A stretch of DNA of 64,000 bases from NCBI RefSeq assembly GCF_020700235.1, contig NZ_CP085301.1, forward strand, positions 1,178,001 through 1,242,000, in the 5' to 3' direction. The DNA is from Haladaptatus pallidirubidus (GTDB lineage Archaea > Halobacteriota > Halobacteria > Halobacteriales > Haladaptataceae). Below are positions 42,293 through 51,034 of this stretch, piece by piece. The first letter of the stretch is position 1, and each line of letters begins with the position of its first letter. The notes beneath the pieces were generated by a model, which was not told the DNA's origin, searched no databases, and saw only the letters and a program-made list of their open reading frames with translations. The position numbers and the translations under genes are program-made.

Positions 42293-43822
42293 GTGCCGTT
42301 AGAAACCCCGGCTCGAATTGTCAGAGAACTAACGAGTCGCGGGTACAACGCCGACCGGGAGGCCGTGACGCTTCTCGCAAATGCGCCCGACCCCGACGGC
42401 GCGCTCGACGAGGCGGTCGAATCCGCGCCCGAACACGCACTGAAAATCTCAGTCGAACACGTCAGGAACGTTCTCGATTCGTCCCCGTCGGAGAACGAAG
42501 ACGATTTTGCTCCCGACAACACCTCAATTTCCACTGGAACGAAAAATACAGAATCCTCCGTGGAGGGAGTAACTACTCCAGTCGAAACCGGGGGGTCTGT
42601 GTCGCGGAACGATGCCCTTCAGTCGGTCGGTATCGACGGCGACGTGACCGGACAGAGCACCGGAACCGGAGAATACGACGATTTCGTCACCGTGTTCCGC
42701 GACCGTTTCCAGCGGCTTTCGGGGCAACTCCGCGGCCGAGTTAACGCTCGCCCAACGAACGCGGTCGCCAGCATGCCGAGCGGAAGCGACGCCGCCATGG
42801 TCGGGATGATAAGCGACATTCGCTCAACGGCAAGCGGACATTGGCTAGTCGAACTCGAAGACACGAACGGAACGTTCCCGTGCCTCATCATGAAGGACAA
42901 GGAGTTTGCGGGCGTCGTGAACGAACTACTGTTGGACGAGACGATTGCCGTCGAAGGAACGCTTTCGAGCGACGCAGGTATCCTCTTCGTGGATTCGATT
43001 CATTTCCCCGATGTTCCGCGAACCTACAAACCATCGACCGCCGACCGCCACGTACAGGCCGCGCTCATCAGCGACGTTCACGTCGGCAGTCAGGAGTTCA
43101 TGGCCGATGCGTGGTCGCGGTTCACCAGTTGGCTTCACACCGACGAGGCGGAACACGTCGAGTACCTCCTCATCGCGGGCGACATGGTGGAGGGCGTCGG
43201 GATTTATCCGAATCAGGACGAGGAACTCGACATCATCGACATTTTCGAGCAGTACGAAAAGTTCTCGGAATATCTGAAGGAAGTTCCCGGTGACCTGGAA
43301 ATCGTCATGATTCCCGGCAACCACGACGCGGTTCGACTCGCCGAACCGCAACCGGGATTCGACGAGGAACTCCGCGACATCATGGACGTTCACGACGCCC
43401 GAATCACGGGTAACCCGTCGACGGTTACGATCGAGAACGTCTCGGTGCTGATGTACCACGGCGTCTCGCTGGACGAGGTCATCGCGGAGATGCCCGAGGA
43501 GAAGGCGAGCTACGAAGAACCACACAAGGCGATGTACCAACTCCTCAAAAAGCGCCATGTCGCGCCGCAGTACGGCGGCCACACCCGCGTCGCGCCGGAG
43601 GAAAAGGACTACCTCGTCATCGACGAAGTGCCCGACATCTTCCACACCGGCCACGTCCACAAACTCGGGTTCGGCAAGTACCACAACGTCCTCGCAATGA
43701 ATTCCGGTTGTTGGCAGTCCCAGACGGATTTCCAGAAGAGCGTGAACATCAACCCCGACTCTGGATTCGCCCCGATTGTTGATTTGGATACCCTCGATGT
43801 GACGGTTCGGAAGTTTGCCTGA
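42293..43822 (+). CDS. polB: DNA polymerase D small subunit (DP1)
   Basis: A 509-residue exonuclease/accessory subunit of the archaeal replicative PolD. An N-terminal DP1-specific region is followed by a poorly conserved linker (about 75-125), an OB fold (GMISDIRSTASGHWLVELEDTNG) and a Mre11-like phosphodiesterase domain with all motifs: LISDVHVGS, LLIAGDMVEGVG, VMIPGNHDAVR, LMYHGVSLDE, and FHTGHVHKLG. The 3'-5' exonuclease site therefore looks intact. Start at GTG, supported by the TATA box. The large subunit is not in the window. Confidence 0.93.
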   Translation: MPLETPARIVRELTSRGYNADREAVTLLANAPDPDGALDEAVESAPEHALKISVEHVRNVLDSSPSENEDDFAPDNTSISTGTKNTESSVEGVTTPVETGGSVSRNDALQSVGIDGDVTGQSTGTGEYDDFVTVFRDRFQRLSGQLRGRVNARPTNAVASMPSGSDAAMVGMISDIRSTASGHWLVELEDTNGTFPCLIMKDKEFAGVVNELLLDETIAVEGTLSSDAGILFVDSIHFPDVPRTYKPSTADRHVQAALISDVHVGSQEFMADAWSRFTSWLHTDEAEHVEYLLIAGDMVEGVGIYPNQDEELDIIDIFEQYEKFSEYLKEVPGDLEIVMIPGNHDAVRLAEPQPGFDEELRDIMDVHDARITGNPSTVTIENVSVLMYHGVSLDEVIAEMPEEKASYEEPHKAMYQLLKKRHVAPQYGGHTRVAPEEKDYLVIDEVPDIFHTGHVHKLGFGKYHNVLAMNSGCWQSQTDFQKSVNINPDSGFAPIVDLDTLDVTVRKFA

Positions 43823-43851
43823 GTCGAAAAGATCGCCCTCTGCGACCATTT

Positions 43852-43872
43852 TTCCAGTTGAAATGAGGGGGT
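43852..43872 (+). repeat. ORB-like element downstream of the polD gene
   Basis: TTCCA-GT-TGAAATGAGGGGGT layout, the rightmost copy found, about 17.8 kb from the unwinding element, right-side orientation. One core base differs (ATG for ACG). Confidence 0.55.
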
Positions 43873-43939
43873 TGTTTTCTATCTCGTATGCTCAAAAACT
43901 TTGATAAGGTTGCGATTCTCCGAAGTAGACCGTTGAATT

Positions 43940-45364
43940 CTATCGATTTAGCGTGTGAATCGCGTGTCCGAGCGCGTTTTCGGCACACTCCATCACGGCC
44001 TCCGAGAGGGTCGGGTGGGTGTGAACCGTGGCAGCGAGGTCTTCTAACGTCGCGCCCATCTCGATTGCCAATCCGAGTTCAGCAATCAGTTCCGAGGCTT
44101 CTGGCCCCACAATCTGAGCGCCAAGGACGAAGCCGCTTGGCTCATCCGCAACGATTCGAACGAATCCTTCGGCGTGGCCCGTGGTCAGTGCGCGACCGCT
44201 GGCTTGGAACGGGAACTTGCCGACGACCGGTTCGAAGCCTTGTGCTTCGGCTTCTTCCTGCGTCATGCCGACAGTGCCGATTTCGGGATCGGTGAACACC
44301 GCGGCGGGCATGGCCTGATAGTCGAGCGCCGAGGGTTCGCCCGCGATAACTTCCGCGGCGACCTGTCCTTCCTTGCTCGCTTTGTGCGCCAGCATCGGTT
44401 CGCCCGCCACGTCGCCGATTGCGAAGATGTGTTCCTGCTCGGTTCGCGCGCGGTCGTCCGTCTGGATGAATCCCTTCTCGTCGGTTTCGATGCCCGCGTT
44501 TTCGAGTTCGAGCGTGTCAGCCACGGGTTGGCGACCGACCGCCACGAGCGCCTTTTCGGCACCGAACTCCGAAACTTCGCCGTCCTCATCCTCGGTCACG
44601 ACGGTGATACCGCGCCCCGACTCTTCCCACTCCTTTGCGGCCTGCCCGAAGTGGAAGCCGATTCCCAACTCGTCGGCTTTCTTTTTGACCGGTCGTGCGA
44701 GGTCGTCCTCGTAGCCCGGAAGTACCGAATCGAGCATCTCGACGACGGTCACGTCGGAACCGAGTTTGGCGAAAACGCCAGCCAGTTCCATGCCGATGTA
44801 GCCCGCGCCGACGATGACGATACTCTCCGGAACCTCGTCCAGCGCGAGCGCCTGCCGCGAACTCAGGATGTGCTCGCCGTCGAATTCGAAGCCGGGAATC
44901 TCGATGGGTCGGCTTCCGGTCGAAACGATTGCGTTTTCGAACTCGACGGTTTCCGACCCCTGGCCTTCGCCGCCGTGGACGACGCGAACCGACTTGTCGT
45001 CCGCGAACTCGGCGCGGCCTTCCATCAGCGAGACGCCGTTCGCCTTGCAGAGCTTTTCGACGCCCCCGGTCAGTTGGGAGACGACGCCGTCCTTCCACTC
45101 GACCATCTCGCCGTAGTTCACGTCGAGTTTCGTGTAAATTCCCATGTCCTCGGCGTTGTTCGCATCGTAGGCCAAGTCGGACGCCGTAATCATCGCCTTC
45201 GATGGGATGCAGCCGTAGTTCAGGCAGGTTCCCCCGTAGGCGTCCTTTTCGACGAGCGTTACGTCTAGACCCAGTTGCCCGGCGCGGATGGCGGCGACGT
45301 AGCCGCCCGGTCCTGCGCCGATAACGAGCACGTCCGTTCCTGTCGAGATGTCTCCGACGACCAT
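43940..45364 (-). CDS. lpdA: Dihydrolipoamide dehydrogenase (E3)
   Basis: A 474-residue FAD enzyme that reoxidises lipoyl groups. FAD-binding VLVIGAGPGGYVAAIRA (about 12-28), redox disulfide Cys47-Cys52 in GGTCLNYGCIPSK, NAD-binding IVIVGAGYIGMELAGVFAKLG, second FAD motif IFAIGDVAGEPMLAHKA, and C-terminal catalytic HTHPTLSEAV. The acidic surface is halophilic. Start at MVVGDISTG; the frame upstream is unrelated. It lies 210 bases after E2 on the same strand and may have its own promoter. Confidence 0.95.
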   Translation of the reverse strand: MVVGDISTGTDVLVIGAGPGGYVAAIRAGQLGLDVTLVEKDAYGGTCLNYGCIPSKAMITASDLAYDANNAEDMGIYTKLDVNYGEMVEWKDGVVSQLTGGVEKLCKANGVSLMEGRAEFADDKSVRVVHGGEGQGSETVEFENAIVSTGSRPIEIPGFEFDGEHILSSRQALALDEVPESIVIVGAGYIGMELAGVFAKLGSDVTVVEMLDSVLPGYEDDLARPVKKKADELGIGFHFGQAAKEWEESGRGITVVTEDEDGEVSEFGAEKALVAVGRQPVADTLELENAGIETDEKGFIQTDDRARTEQEHIFAIGDVAGEPMLAHKASKEGQVAAEVIAGEPSALDYQAMPAAVFTDPEIGTVGMTQEEAEAQGFEPVVGKFPFQASGRALTTGHAEGFVRIVADEPSGFVLGAQIVGPEASELIAELGLAIEMGATLEDLAATVHTHPTLSEAVMECAENALGHAIHTLNR

Positions 45365-45574
45365 TACCCGAATAAAGTAGCTACCGGGTAAAAAATCAGG
45401 TGGATTACGAACCGGCAAGTGGACGTGTGTTGGCAATTATCACGACTTTGTATTCGGTCTGGTACGGTCTCGCCATTTTCGGCTTTGCGAGTAGAATCGC
45501 GTTCGAACACGGGCGAGAGTCGTCGTAGCTCTTCGGATCGAAAAAACGAAAATCGATAGTTTTCGACTACCCAA

Positions 45575-47068
45575 CTACTCCAGCAGGAGCAGTCGCGGGT
45601 TGTGCAGATATTCGAGCAACTGGTTGGCGAATGACGCCACGACCGCGCCGTCGATGATGCGGTGGTCGATGGACATCGAAATCGGGAGCGTGTAGCGCGC
45701 TTCGACCTCGTCGTCCACGACAACCGGGCGCTTTTTGAGTTCGCCGAGTCCGAGGATGCCGACCTCGGGGTGGTTGATAATTGGCGTCGCGTACTCGCCG
45801 CCGATTGCGCCGAAATTCGTGATGGTGAACGTGCCGCCTTGCATCTCCTCGCGCGAAATGGTGCGGTCGCGGGCCTTCTCCACTAGTTCGTTCATCTCCG
45901 AGGAAATCTGGAGCATGTCCTTTTTATCCACATCCTTCAGGACAGGAACCATCAGACCGTCGTCGGTCGCCACCGCGATACCGATGTTGTAGTAGTTCTT
46001 GACGACGATTTCCCCGTTCTCCTCGTCCAGCGCACTGTTGAGGTACGGGTAATCCTTGAGCGCCGCCACGATTGCCTTCAGCACGAACGGCATGTAGGTC
46101 AGCCTGATACCGCGTTCCTCGGCTATTTCCTTGAGCTCGGCGCGCGTTTCCACCAGTTCCGTCACGTCGATGGAATCGTGGTGGGTAACGTGCGGCGCGG
46201 TGAACTTCGATTTCTGCATCTGCTTGCCGATGGTGCGCCGAATGCCGCGATACGGAATCCGTTCTTCGCGCGGGCCGGTTTCACCCGCCGCGACTGCGGC
46301 GGCGTCCGCGGCCTGCGCTTGCTGTTGTGTCTCGGCGTATTCCCTCACTGCTTCCGGCGTGACGAACGCCTGCCCGTCGCGTTCTTCGACGGCGGGTACG
46401 GCATTGAGATTGACACCCTGTTCGTCGGCGAGCCGTCGCGTTGCGGGTGCGGCCAGTGTCCGTTCGCGATCCATCGTATCCACTGTCTTCGATTCCGGAC
46501 CGCCGGCACCCATACCGCCGTTTTCGGGTTGGATTTCGAGGTCGTCGTCGGGTTGAATTTTGCCGACTTCTTCCTCGACTTCATCCGCACCGCTCTCTGC
46601 CGCCGTGCGAACGTCGTGTTCCGTCACGCGACCGCTCGGGCCGGTGCCTTCGACGGCTACAATATCCACGCCGAGCTCGCGCGCGAGCCGACGTGCGCTC
46701 GGTGCCGCGAAGACGCGACCTTCGGGCGTTTCGGTTTCCTCCGAAACTTCCGGCTCTTCCGCGACTTCCTCCTGTGATTCGGTCGGTTCTTCGGAGTCGG
46801 CGCTTTCGGTGGTCGATTCGTCGTCCTCGCCTTCCACGTTGAACGTGATGATGACGTTGCCGACGGGAACGACTTCGCCTTCCTCCGCGCGAAGTTCGCG
46901 GACGCTCCCGTTGACCGGGGAGGGAACCTCCACGATTGCCTTGTCCGTCTCGACTTCCGCGACGGGTTGGTCTTCGCTGACCTCGTCACCCTCCTCAACC
47001 AGCCAACTGACGAGTTCGCCCTCTGCGACACCTTCGCCGACGTCCGGGAGTTTGAATTCGCGTACCAT
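45575..47068 (-). CDS. 2-oxoacid dehydrogenase E2 (dihydrolipoyl acyltransferase)
   Basis: A 497-residue core enzyme. An N-terminal lipoyl domain with Lys43 in VETDKAIVEVPSP is followed by an acidic linker and a peripheral-subunit-binding domain (AAPSARRLARELGVDIVAVEGTG, about 120-142). A second, similar helical segment (LAAPATRRLADEQGVNLNAV) then precedes the catalytic domain, with active-site His469 in SMSIDHRIIDG. The order fits an E2 with two binding domains. In haloarchaea the physiological substrate of this complex is unclear. Confidence 0.9.
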   Translation of the reverse strand: MVREFKLPDVGEGVAEGELVSWLVEEGDEVSEDQPVAEVETDKAIVEVPSPVNGSVRELRAEEGEVVPVGNVIITFNVEGEDDESTTESADSEEPTESQEEVAEEPEVSEETETPEGRVFAAPSARRLARELGVDIVAVEGTGPSGRVTEHDVRTAAESGADEVEEEVGKIQPDDDLEIQPENGGMGAGGPESKTVDTMDRERTLAAPATRRLADEQGVNLNAVPAVEERDGQAFVTPEAVREYAETQQQAQAADAAAVAAGETGPREERIPYRGIRRTIGKQMQKSKFTAPHVTHHDSIDVTELVETRAELKEIAEERGIRLTYMPFVLKAIVAALKDYPYLNSALDEENGEIVVKNYYNIGIAVATDDGLMVPVLKDVDKKDMLQISSEMNELVEKARDRTISREEMQGGTFTITNFGAIGGEYATPIINHPEVGILGLGELKKRPVVVDDEVEARYTLPISMSIDHRIIDGAVVASFANQLLEYLHNPRLLLLE

Positions 47069-47069
47069 G

Positions 47070-48065
47070 TTAGAAGTTCACCGCGTCGCGAATGCCTTCC
47101 TTGATGCGTGCCGGTTCTGGCAGGTAGTAGTCTTCGAGGCTGTAGAGCGGGAACGGCGTGTCGAAGCCGGTGATTCGTTCGACCGGGGCTTCCTGATATA
47201 GGAGCGCTTCTTCCTGAATCGTCGCCGCGATTTCTCCGGCCAGTCCGCCCGTCTTCGGCGCCTCGTGGACGACCGCGGCGCGTCCGGTCTTCTTGAACGA
47301 TTCGATGATGGTATCCTCGTCGAGCGGCGACACCGTCCTGAGGTCGACGACTTCCACGTCGATTTCGCCGTCAAGTTCCTCCGCGGCTTCCATCGTCGGC
47401 CGGGTCATCGCACCCCACGTGAAGACGGAGATGTCCGACCCTTCGCGGCGGACTGCGGCCTCGCCGAGCGGTACTTCGTAGGATTCCGTCGGCACTTCGC
47501 CGCGGAACGCGCGGTAGATGAGTTTCGGTTCGAGGAAAATAACCGGGTCAGGGTCGCGGATTGCGGCCGTGAGCAGACCCTTCGTGTCGTAGGGCGTACT
47601 CGGCATGACGACCTTGAGACCGGGTTGGTGGACGTAAAACGCTTCCATCGATTCGGAGTGGTGTTCCGGCGCGCGGATTCCACCGCCGTACGGCGCACGG
47701 ACGACCATCGGACAGGTGAAACGCCCGCGACTTCGCGTACGAAGTCGCGCCGCGTGCGAGACGATTTGGTCGAACGCCGGGTACATGAAGCCGGAGAACT
47801 GCATCTCCGGAACGGGCTTCAGACCGTAGGCAGCCATCCCGATGGCCGTGCCGACGATGCCGGACTCCGCCAGCGGGGTATCGATGACGCGGTCGTCGCC
47901 GAACTCCTCGTAGAGTCCCTCCGTGGCGCGGAACACGCCGCCGTTCTTGCCGACGTCCTCGCCCATGACGATGACGTCGTCGTCCTGTTGCATTTCAGTG
48001 TACAGTCCGTCGCGGACCGCCTGCACGAGCGTGAGATTCTCGGATTCGGTAGTTGCCTGACTCAT
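47070..48065 (-). CDS. 2-oxoacid dehydrogenase E1 beta subunit
   Basis: A 331-residue transketolase-fold subunit. It begins with LTLVQAVRDGLYTEMQQDD and carries VIVMGEDVGKNGGVFRATEGL, ESGIVGTAIGMAAYGLKPV, the RAPYGGGIRAPEHHSESMEA segment and DLRTVSPLDEDTIIESFKKTGRAAVVHEAPKTGGL. These are standard for the beta subunit of pyruvate/branched-chain 2-oxoacid dehydrogenases. One base of gap separates its stop from E2; E1 alpha lies three bases upstream, so the genes form an operon. Confidence 0.92.
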   Translation of the reverse strand: MSQATTESENLTLVQAVRDGLYTEMQQDDDVIVMGEDVGKNGGVFRATEGLYEEFGDDRVIDTPLAESGIVGTAIGMAAYGLKPVPEMQFSGFMYPAFDQIVSHAARLRTRSRGRFTCPMVVRAPYGGGIRAPEHHSESMEAFYVHQPGLKVVMPSTPYDTKGLLTAAIRDPDPVIFLEPKLIYRAFRGEVPTESYEVPLGEAAVRREGSDISVFTWGAMTRPTMEAAEELDGEIDVEVVDLRTVSPLDEDTIIESFKKTGRAAVVHEAPKTGGLAGEIAATIQEEALLYQEAPVERITGFDTPFPLYSLEDYYLPEPARIKEGIRDAVNF

Positions 48066-48068
48066 GAT

Positions 48069-49190
48069 TTACTCCTCCAGCAGCGCTTCGTCCCCGTACT
48101 GTTCGCGGAGTTGCTCGAACGATTCCATCTGTTCGCGGAGTCGTCGCGGCATGTCCGCGTACACGTGGTTGAAGATTTCCTCGAGTTCCGGTCGCTCGAC
48201 TGCTTCGGCCTCGTCGATGGCATCGGCGACCTGTTGTTTGATGTCCGCTTCGATTTCCTCAACGCCGTCCTCGTCCAACCGTCCCGTGTTGAGCAGGAAC
48301 TTTTCCATGCGCGGAATCGGATCCTTTTTCTTCCACTTCTGTACCTCCTCGTCGTCACGGTAGACGGTCGGGTCGTCGGCGGTCGTGTGTGCACCAAAGC
48401 GGTACTGCACTGCCTCGATAAGCGTCGGACGCAGTTCGCCTTCGTCGGGATTCTTGGCTTTGTCAACGGCCTTCTTCGTCACTTGGTACACTGCGAGCGG
48501 ATCCATTCCGTCAACCTGCACGCCTTCGAAGCCGTATGCGGTTGCTTTCTGAGCGATGGTCTTCGAGGCGGTTTGGCGCTCCCGTGGCACCGAAATCGCC
48601 CACTGGTTGTTGTTACAGAAGAAAACGGCGGGTACGTCGAAGACGCCAGCGAAGTTCAGCCCTTCGTGGAAGTCGCCCTCGCTGGTCGCACCGTCTCCGA
48701 AGTAGCACATGAACGCCTTTTCTTCGCCTTTCAGGCGGGACGCCCACGCCCCACCCGTCGCGTGAAGGATTTGCGTTGCGATTGGGACCGAGACGGTGAA
48801 AATGTTGGAATCTTCCGCAATCTCGTTGCCCGCTTCGTGACCCATCCAGTAGAGCATGGTCTGGGTCAGCGAGAGACCGCGGACGAGTGCGGCCCCATGT
48901 TCGCGGTAACTCGGATACATCCAATCGTCCTCGGCGAGTGCGTAGACACTGCCGATTTGGGCGCCTTCTTGGCCCGAAAGCGGTGGGTACGTTCCCATTC
49001 GCCCTTGACGCTGGAGGCTGACTGCTCGTTCGTCGAAATGACGGGCGAGGCGCATCTGGTGGTACATATCCACCAGTTCCTCATCGGAGAGGTCCGGCAC
49101 TTCCGCACCGTCCAACACCGTTCCGTCTTCGTCCAGTATCTGTACTCGTTCCTGGGGGTCTTGGTGTACGATGCTCACGGTCGAACCCAT
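48069..49190 (-). CDS. 2-oxoacid dehydrogenase E1 alpha subunit
   Basis: A 373-residue thiamine-diphosphate subunit that decarboxylates a 2-oxoacid and transfers the acyl group to the lipoyl arm of E2. The TPP motif reads [19 protein letters not shown] to CNNNQWAIS (about 170-200). Other blocks: [19 protein letters not shown] and [16 protein letters not shown]. First gene of the operon. A TATA-like CTATAAC on the minus strand lies about 31 bases upstream of the ATG. Substrate (pyruvate or branched-chain acids) cannot be read. Confidence 0.93.
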   Translation of the reverse strand: MGSTVSIVHQDPQERVQILDEDGTVLDGAEVPDLSDEELVDMYHQMRLARHFDERAVSLQRQGRMGTYPPLSGQEGAQIGSVYALAEDDWMYPSYREHGAALVRGLSLTQTMLYWMGHEAGNEIAEDSNIFTVSVPIATQILHATGGAWASRLKGEEKAFMCYFGDGATSEGDFHEGLNFAGVFDVPAVFFCNNNQWAISVPRERQTASKTIAQKATAYGFEGVQVDGMDPLAVYQVTKKAVDKAKNPDEGELRPTLIEAVQYRFGAHTTADDPTVYRDDEEVQKWKKKDPIPRMEKFLLNTGRLDEDGVEEIEADIKQQVADAIDEAEAVERPELEEIFNHVYADMPRRLREQMESFEQLREQYGDEALLEE

Positions 49191-49492
49191 CCTGACATGT
49201 ACGAAAGAACTCTGGCGCAGGTTATAGGGTTTTCGTAATTAACTTCCCATAGAGATTGCTCAGTCTGCCATTTCTATGAGATTGTTCTTTGAGGGCCGAA
49301 TTAATTTCTACATTTAAAATTCCCCGTCGAATGTGAGTAGAATGATGGATAGATTCCTTTCTCGGACTATCTCTCGTCTCTTCAATTTGTGTCGAATTCG
49401 TCGAATTTATTGGGTTCCCATGTTCGCAGGTTGTTCTTTCCATCCCGTTGTGCGGAATTCACCGGGTCGCCTCCCTCGCGGCGACACCGTTT
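49191..49492. other. AT-rich spacer between E1 alpha and lipA
   Basis: Low-GC spacer of 302 bases holding the E1 operon promoter. Short frames on both strands look random (a 74-codon plus frame from about 49333 is basic and unconserved). No repeat or terminator hairpin that I can see; the lipA gene ends at its right edge. Confidence 0.4.
49221..49227 (-). promoter_or_regulatory. TATA box of the E1-E2 operon
   Basis: CTATAAC on the minus strand at about -31 relative to the E1 alpha ATG. Confidence 0.4.
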
Positions 49493-50431
49493 TCAGACGG
49501 AGGCTCGACGGGCCTCTTTCCTTGCCTGTTCCACGCTCTTTCCGTCTCGAAGAATAGCATCCACGAACAGTTCGCCGGCTTTGTACGACGAGCGAACCAT
49601 CGCCCCGCTGGCGCAGTAGAGGAAGGACAATTCGTCTTCCGCGACCTGTCGCCACGTCTCGAATTTCGACGGGTGGACGTACTCCTCCACGTCGAGGTGC
49701 GTCCGCGACGGTTGGAGATACTGCCCGAGCGTGACGATGTCCACGTCCGTCTCCCGAAGGTCGGAAAGCGCCTGGTACACTTCGTGGTCGTACTCGCCGA
49801 GACCCAGCATCAAACTCGTTTTCGTGTAGATGTCCGACTCGCGCTTGACCTGTTCGAGGACGCCGAGACTCTGTTCGTACCCCGCACGCGGGTCACGAAC
49901 CGGACGCTGAAGTCGCTCGACCGTTTCGACGTTGTGCGCGATAACGTCCGGCTCCGCGTCGATAATTTTCTGAACCAGCTGTTCCTCGCCTTGGAAATCC
50001 GGAATCAACACTTCCACGAGGATGCCGGGGTGGCGCTTTTTGATTTCTCGAATCGTCTGTGCGAAGTGATCCGCACCCTGCCCTTCGAGATCGTCTCGGT
50101 CAACCGACGTGAGAACCACGTAATCGAGGCCGATTTCCGCGATGGCGCTCGCCACGTTCGCCGGTTCGTCCGGGTCGAGCGGTTCGCCGCCGCCCGTATC
50201 CACGTCGCAAAATCCACAATTGCGGGTACATTTGTGGCCCATCAGCATGAACGTGGCCGTGCCACCGCCGTCCGAACCACGACCGCTCCAACATTCGCCG
50301 AGGTTCGGACAGTTCGCTTCCTCACAGACGGTGTTCAAGTCGTGTTCGCGGAGCGTCTGTTTGATTCCCGTAAACTCCTGACCCGACGGGGGCCGCATCT
50401 TCAGCCAATCGGGTTTACGCCGCCCACTCAT
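49493..50431 (-). CDS. lipA: Lipoyl synthase
   Basis: A 312-residue radical SAM enzyme inserting two sulfurs into octanoyl-E2. The auxiliary cluster motif CEEANCPNLGEC (Cys36, Cys41, Cys47) and the radical SAM CTRNCGFC (Cys68, Cys72, Cys75) are complete; the conserved RSSY appears near the C-terminus (VRSSYKAGE). Its position beside the E1/E2 genes fits a role in activating the E2 lipoyl domain. Transcribed in the same direction as that operon but separated by a 302-base spacer. Confidence 0.95.
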   Translation of the reverse strand: MSGRRKPDWLKMRPPSGQEFTGIKQTLREHDLNTVCEEANCPNLGECWSGRGSDGGGTATFMLMGHKCTRNCGFCDVDTGGGEPLDPDEPANVASAIAEIGLDYVVLTSVDRDDLEGQGADHFAQTIREIKKRHPGILVEVLIPDFQGEEQLVQKIIDAEPDVIAHNVETVERLQRPVRDPRAGYEQSLGVLEQVKRESDIYTKTSLMLGLGEYDHEVYQALSDLRETDVDIVTLGQYLQPSRTHLDVEEYVHPSKFETWRQVAEDELSFLYCASGAMVRSSYKAGELFVDAILRDGKSVEQARKEARRASV

Positions 50432-50609
50432 TGCTCACGCTTTTGGGCCGGGACGACAAAAGGATAGGGTATTGGCGAAGCGGGGGTTGCTCGCTCCGTT
50501 TCCAACCGATGTATAGTTCGGCGTTGCTACGTGGAAATCTCAAAATACCCTCGTTCGACGGCGGGCAACTGCCAAATAACAATGTCACTCCTTCGTTTAC
50601 TCACAGGTC

Positions 50610-50921
50610 ATGGCTACCGACACTAGCGCGAGGACGAGTGGAACGATGGAAACCAACGGATTGGACTGGTTCAGTATCCTCCTCGTCGTCATCGGCGCAC
50701 TCAACTGGGGAATCGTCGGTATAACGAGCCTCATCGGCGGGCAAGTGAACGTCGTCCGGCAAGCGGTAGGTTTGTTGTTCCTCCCCGATGTGGCACAAAT
50801 TCTCACGAACCTCATTTACGTTCTCGTCGGGTTAGCTGGGCTGTATTTCATCTACACCAGCTATAAAATAAGGCGGGCGAGTCGCCGGACGACCCGCCAG
50901 CCGGTACAGCAAACCGAATAG
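50610..50921 (+). CDS. DUF378 small membrane protein
   Basis: A 103-residue membrane protein with a Thr/Ser-rich head and two hydrophobic segments, WFSILLVVIGALNWGIVGI and ILTNLIYVLVGLAGLYFIY, ending in a basic tail. The 'ALNWGlvGl' and 'Y.lvGlaGly.l' motifs define the DUF378 family, unknown function. An ORB-like CTCCTTCGTTTAC lies just upstream but does not fit well. Confidence 0.8.
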   Translation: MATDTSARTSGTMETNGLDWFSILLVVIGALNWGIVGITSLIGGQVNVVRQAVGLLFLPDVAQILTNLIYVLVGLAGLYFIYTSYKIRRASRRTTRQPVQQTE

Positions 50922-51034
50922 CTACTTTTCAATTCGACGTCGAAAACCAGTGTCACGAGATAACTATTCACATATTTTCACTGAGGTACTTATAAATACT
51001 ATCAGGATTTTATAATCTGTATAACTGAAAAACC

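Noticed and set aside
42530..42550. TTTCCACTGGAACGAA inside the PolD gene
   Set aside because: Lies within coding sequence and lacks the G-string; likely codon coincidence.
47265..49238. A 657-codon open frame opposite the E1 genes
   Set aside because: Antisense of the E1 alpha/beta genes; no family motifs, His/Arg/Val-rich composition typical of reverse reading.
50586..50606. An ORB-like CTCCTTCGTTTAC upstream of the DUF378 gene
   Set aside because: The right half (CTCACAGG) does not match the TGGA part; probably coincidence.
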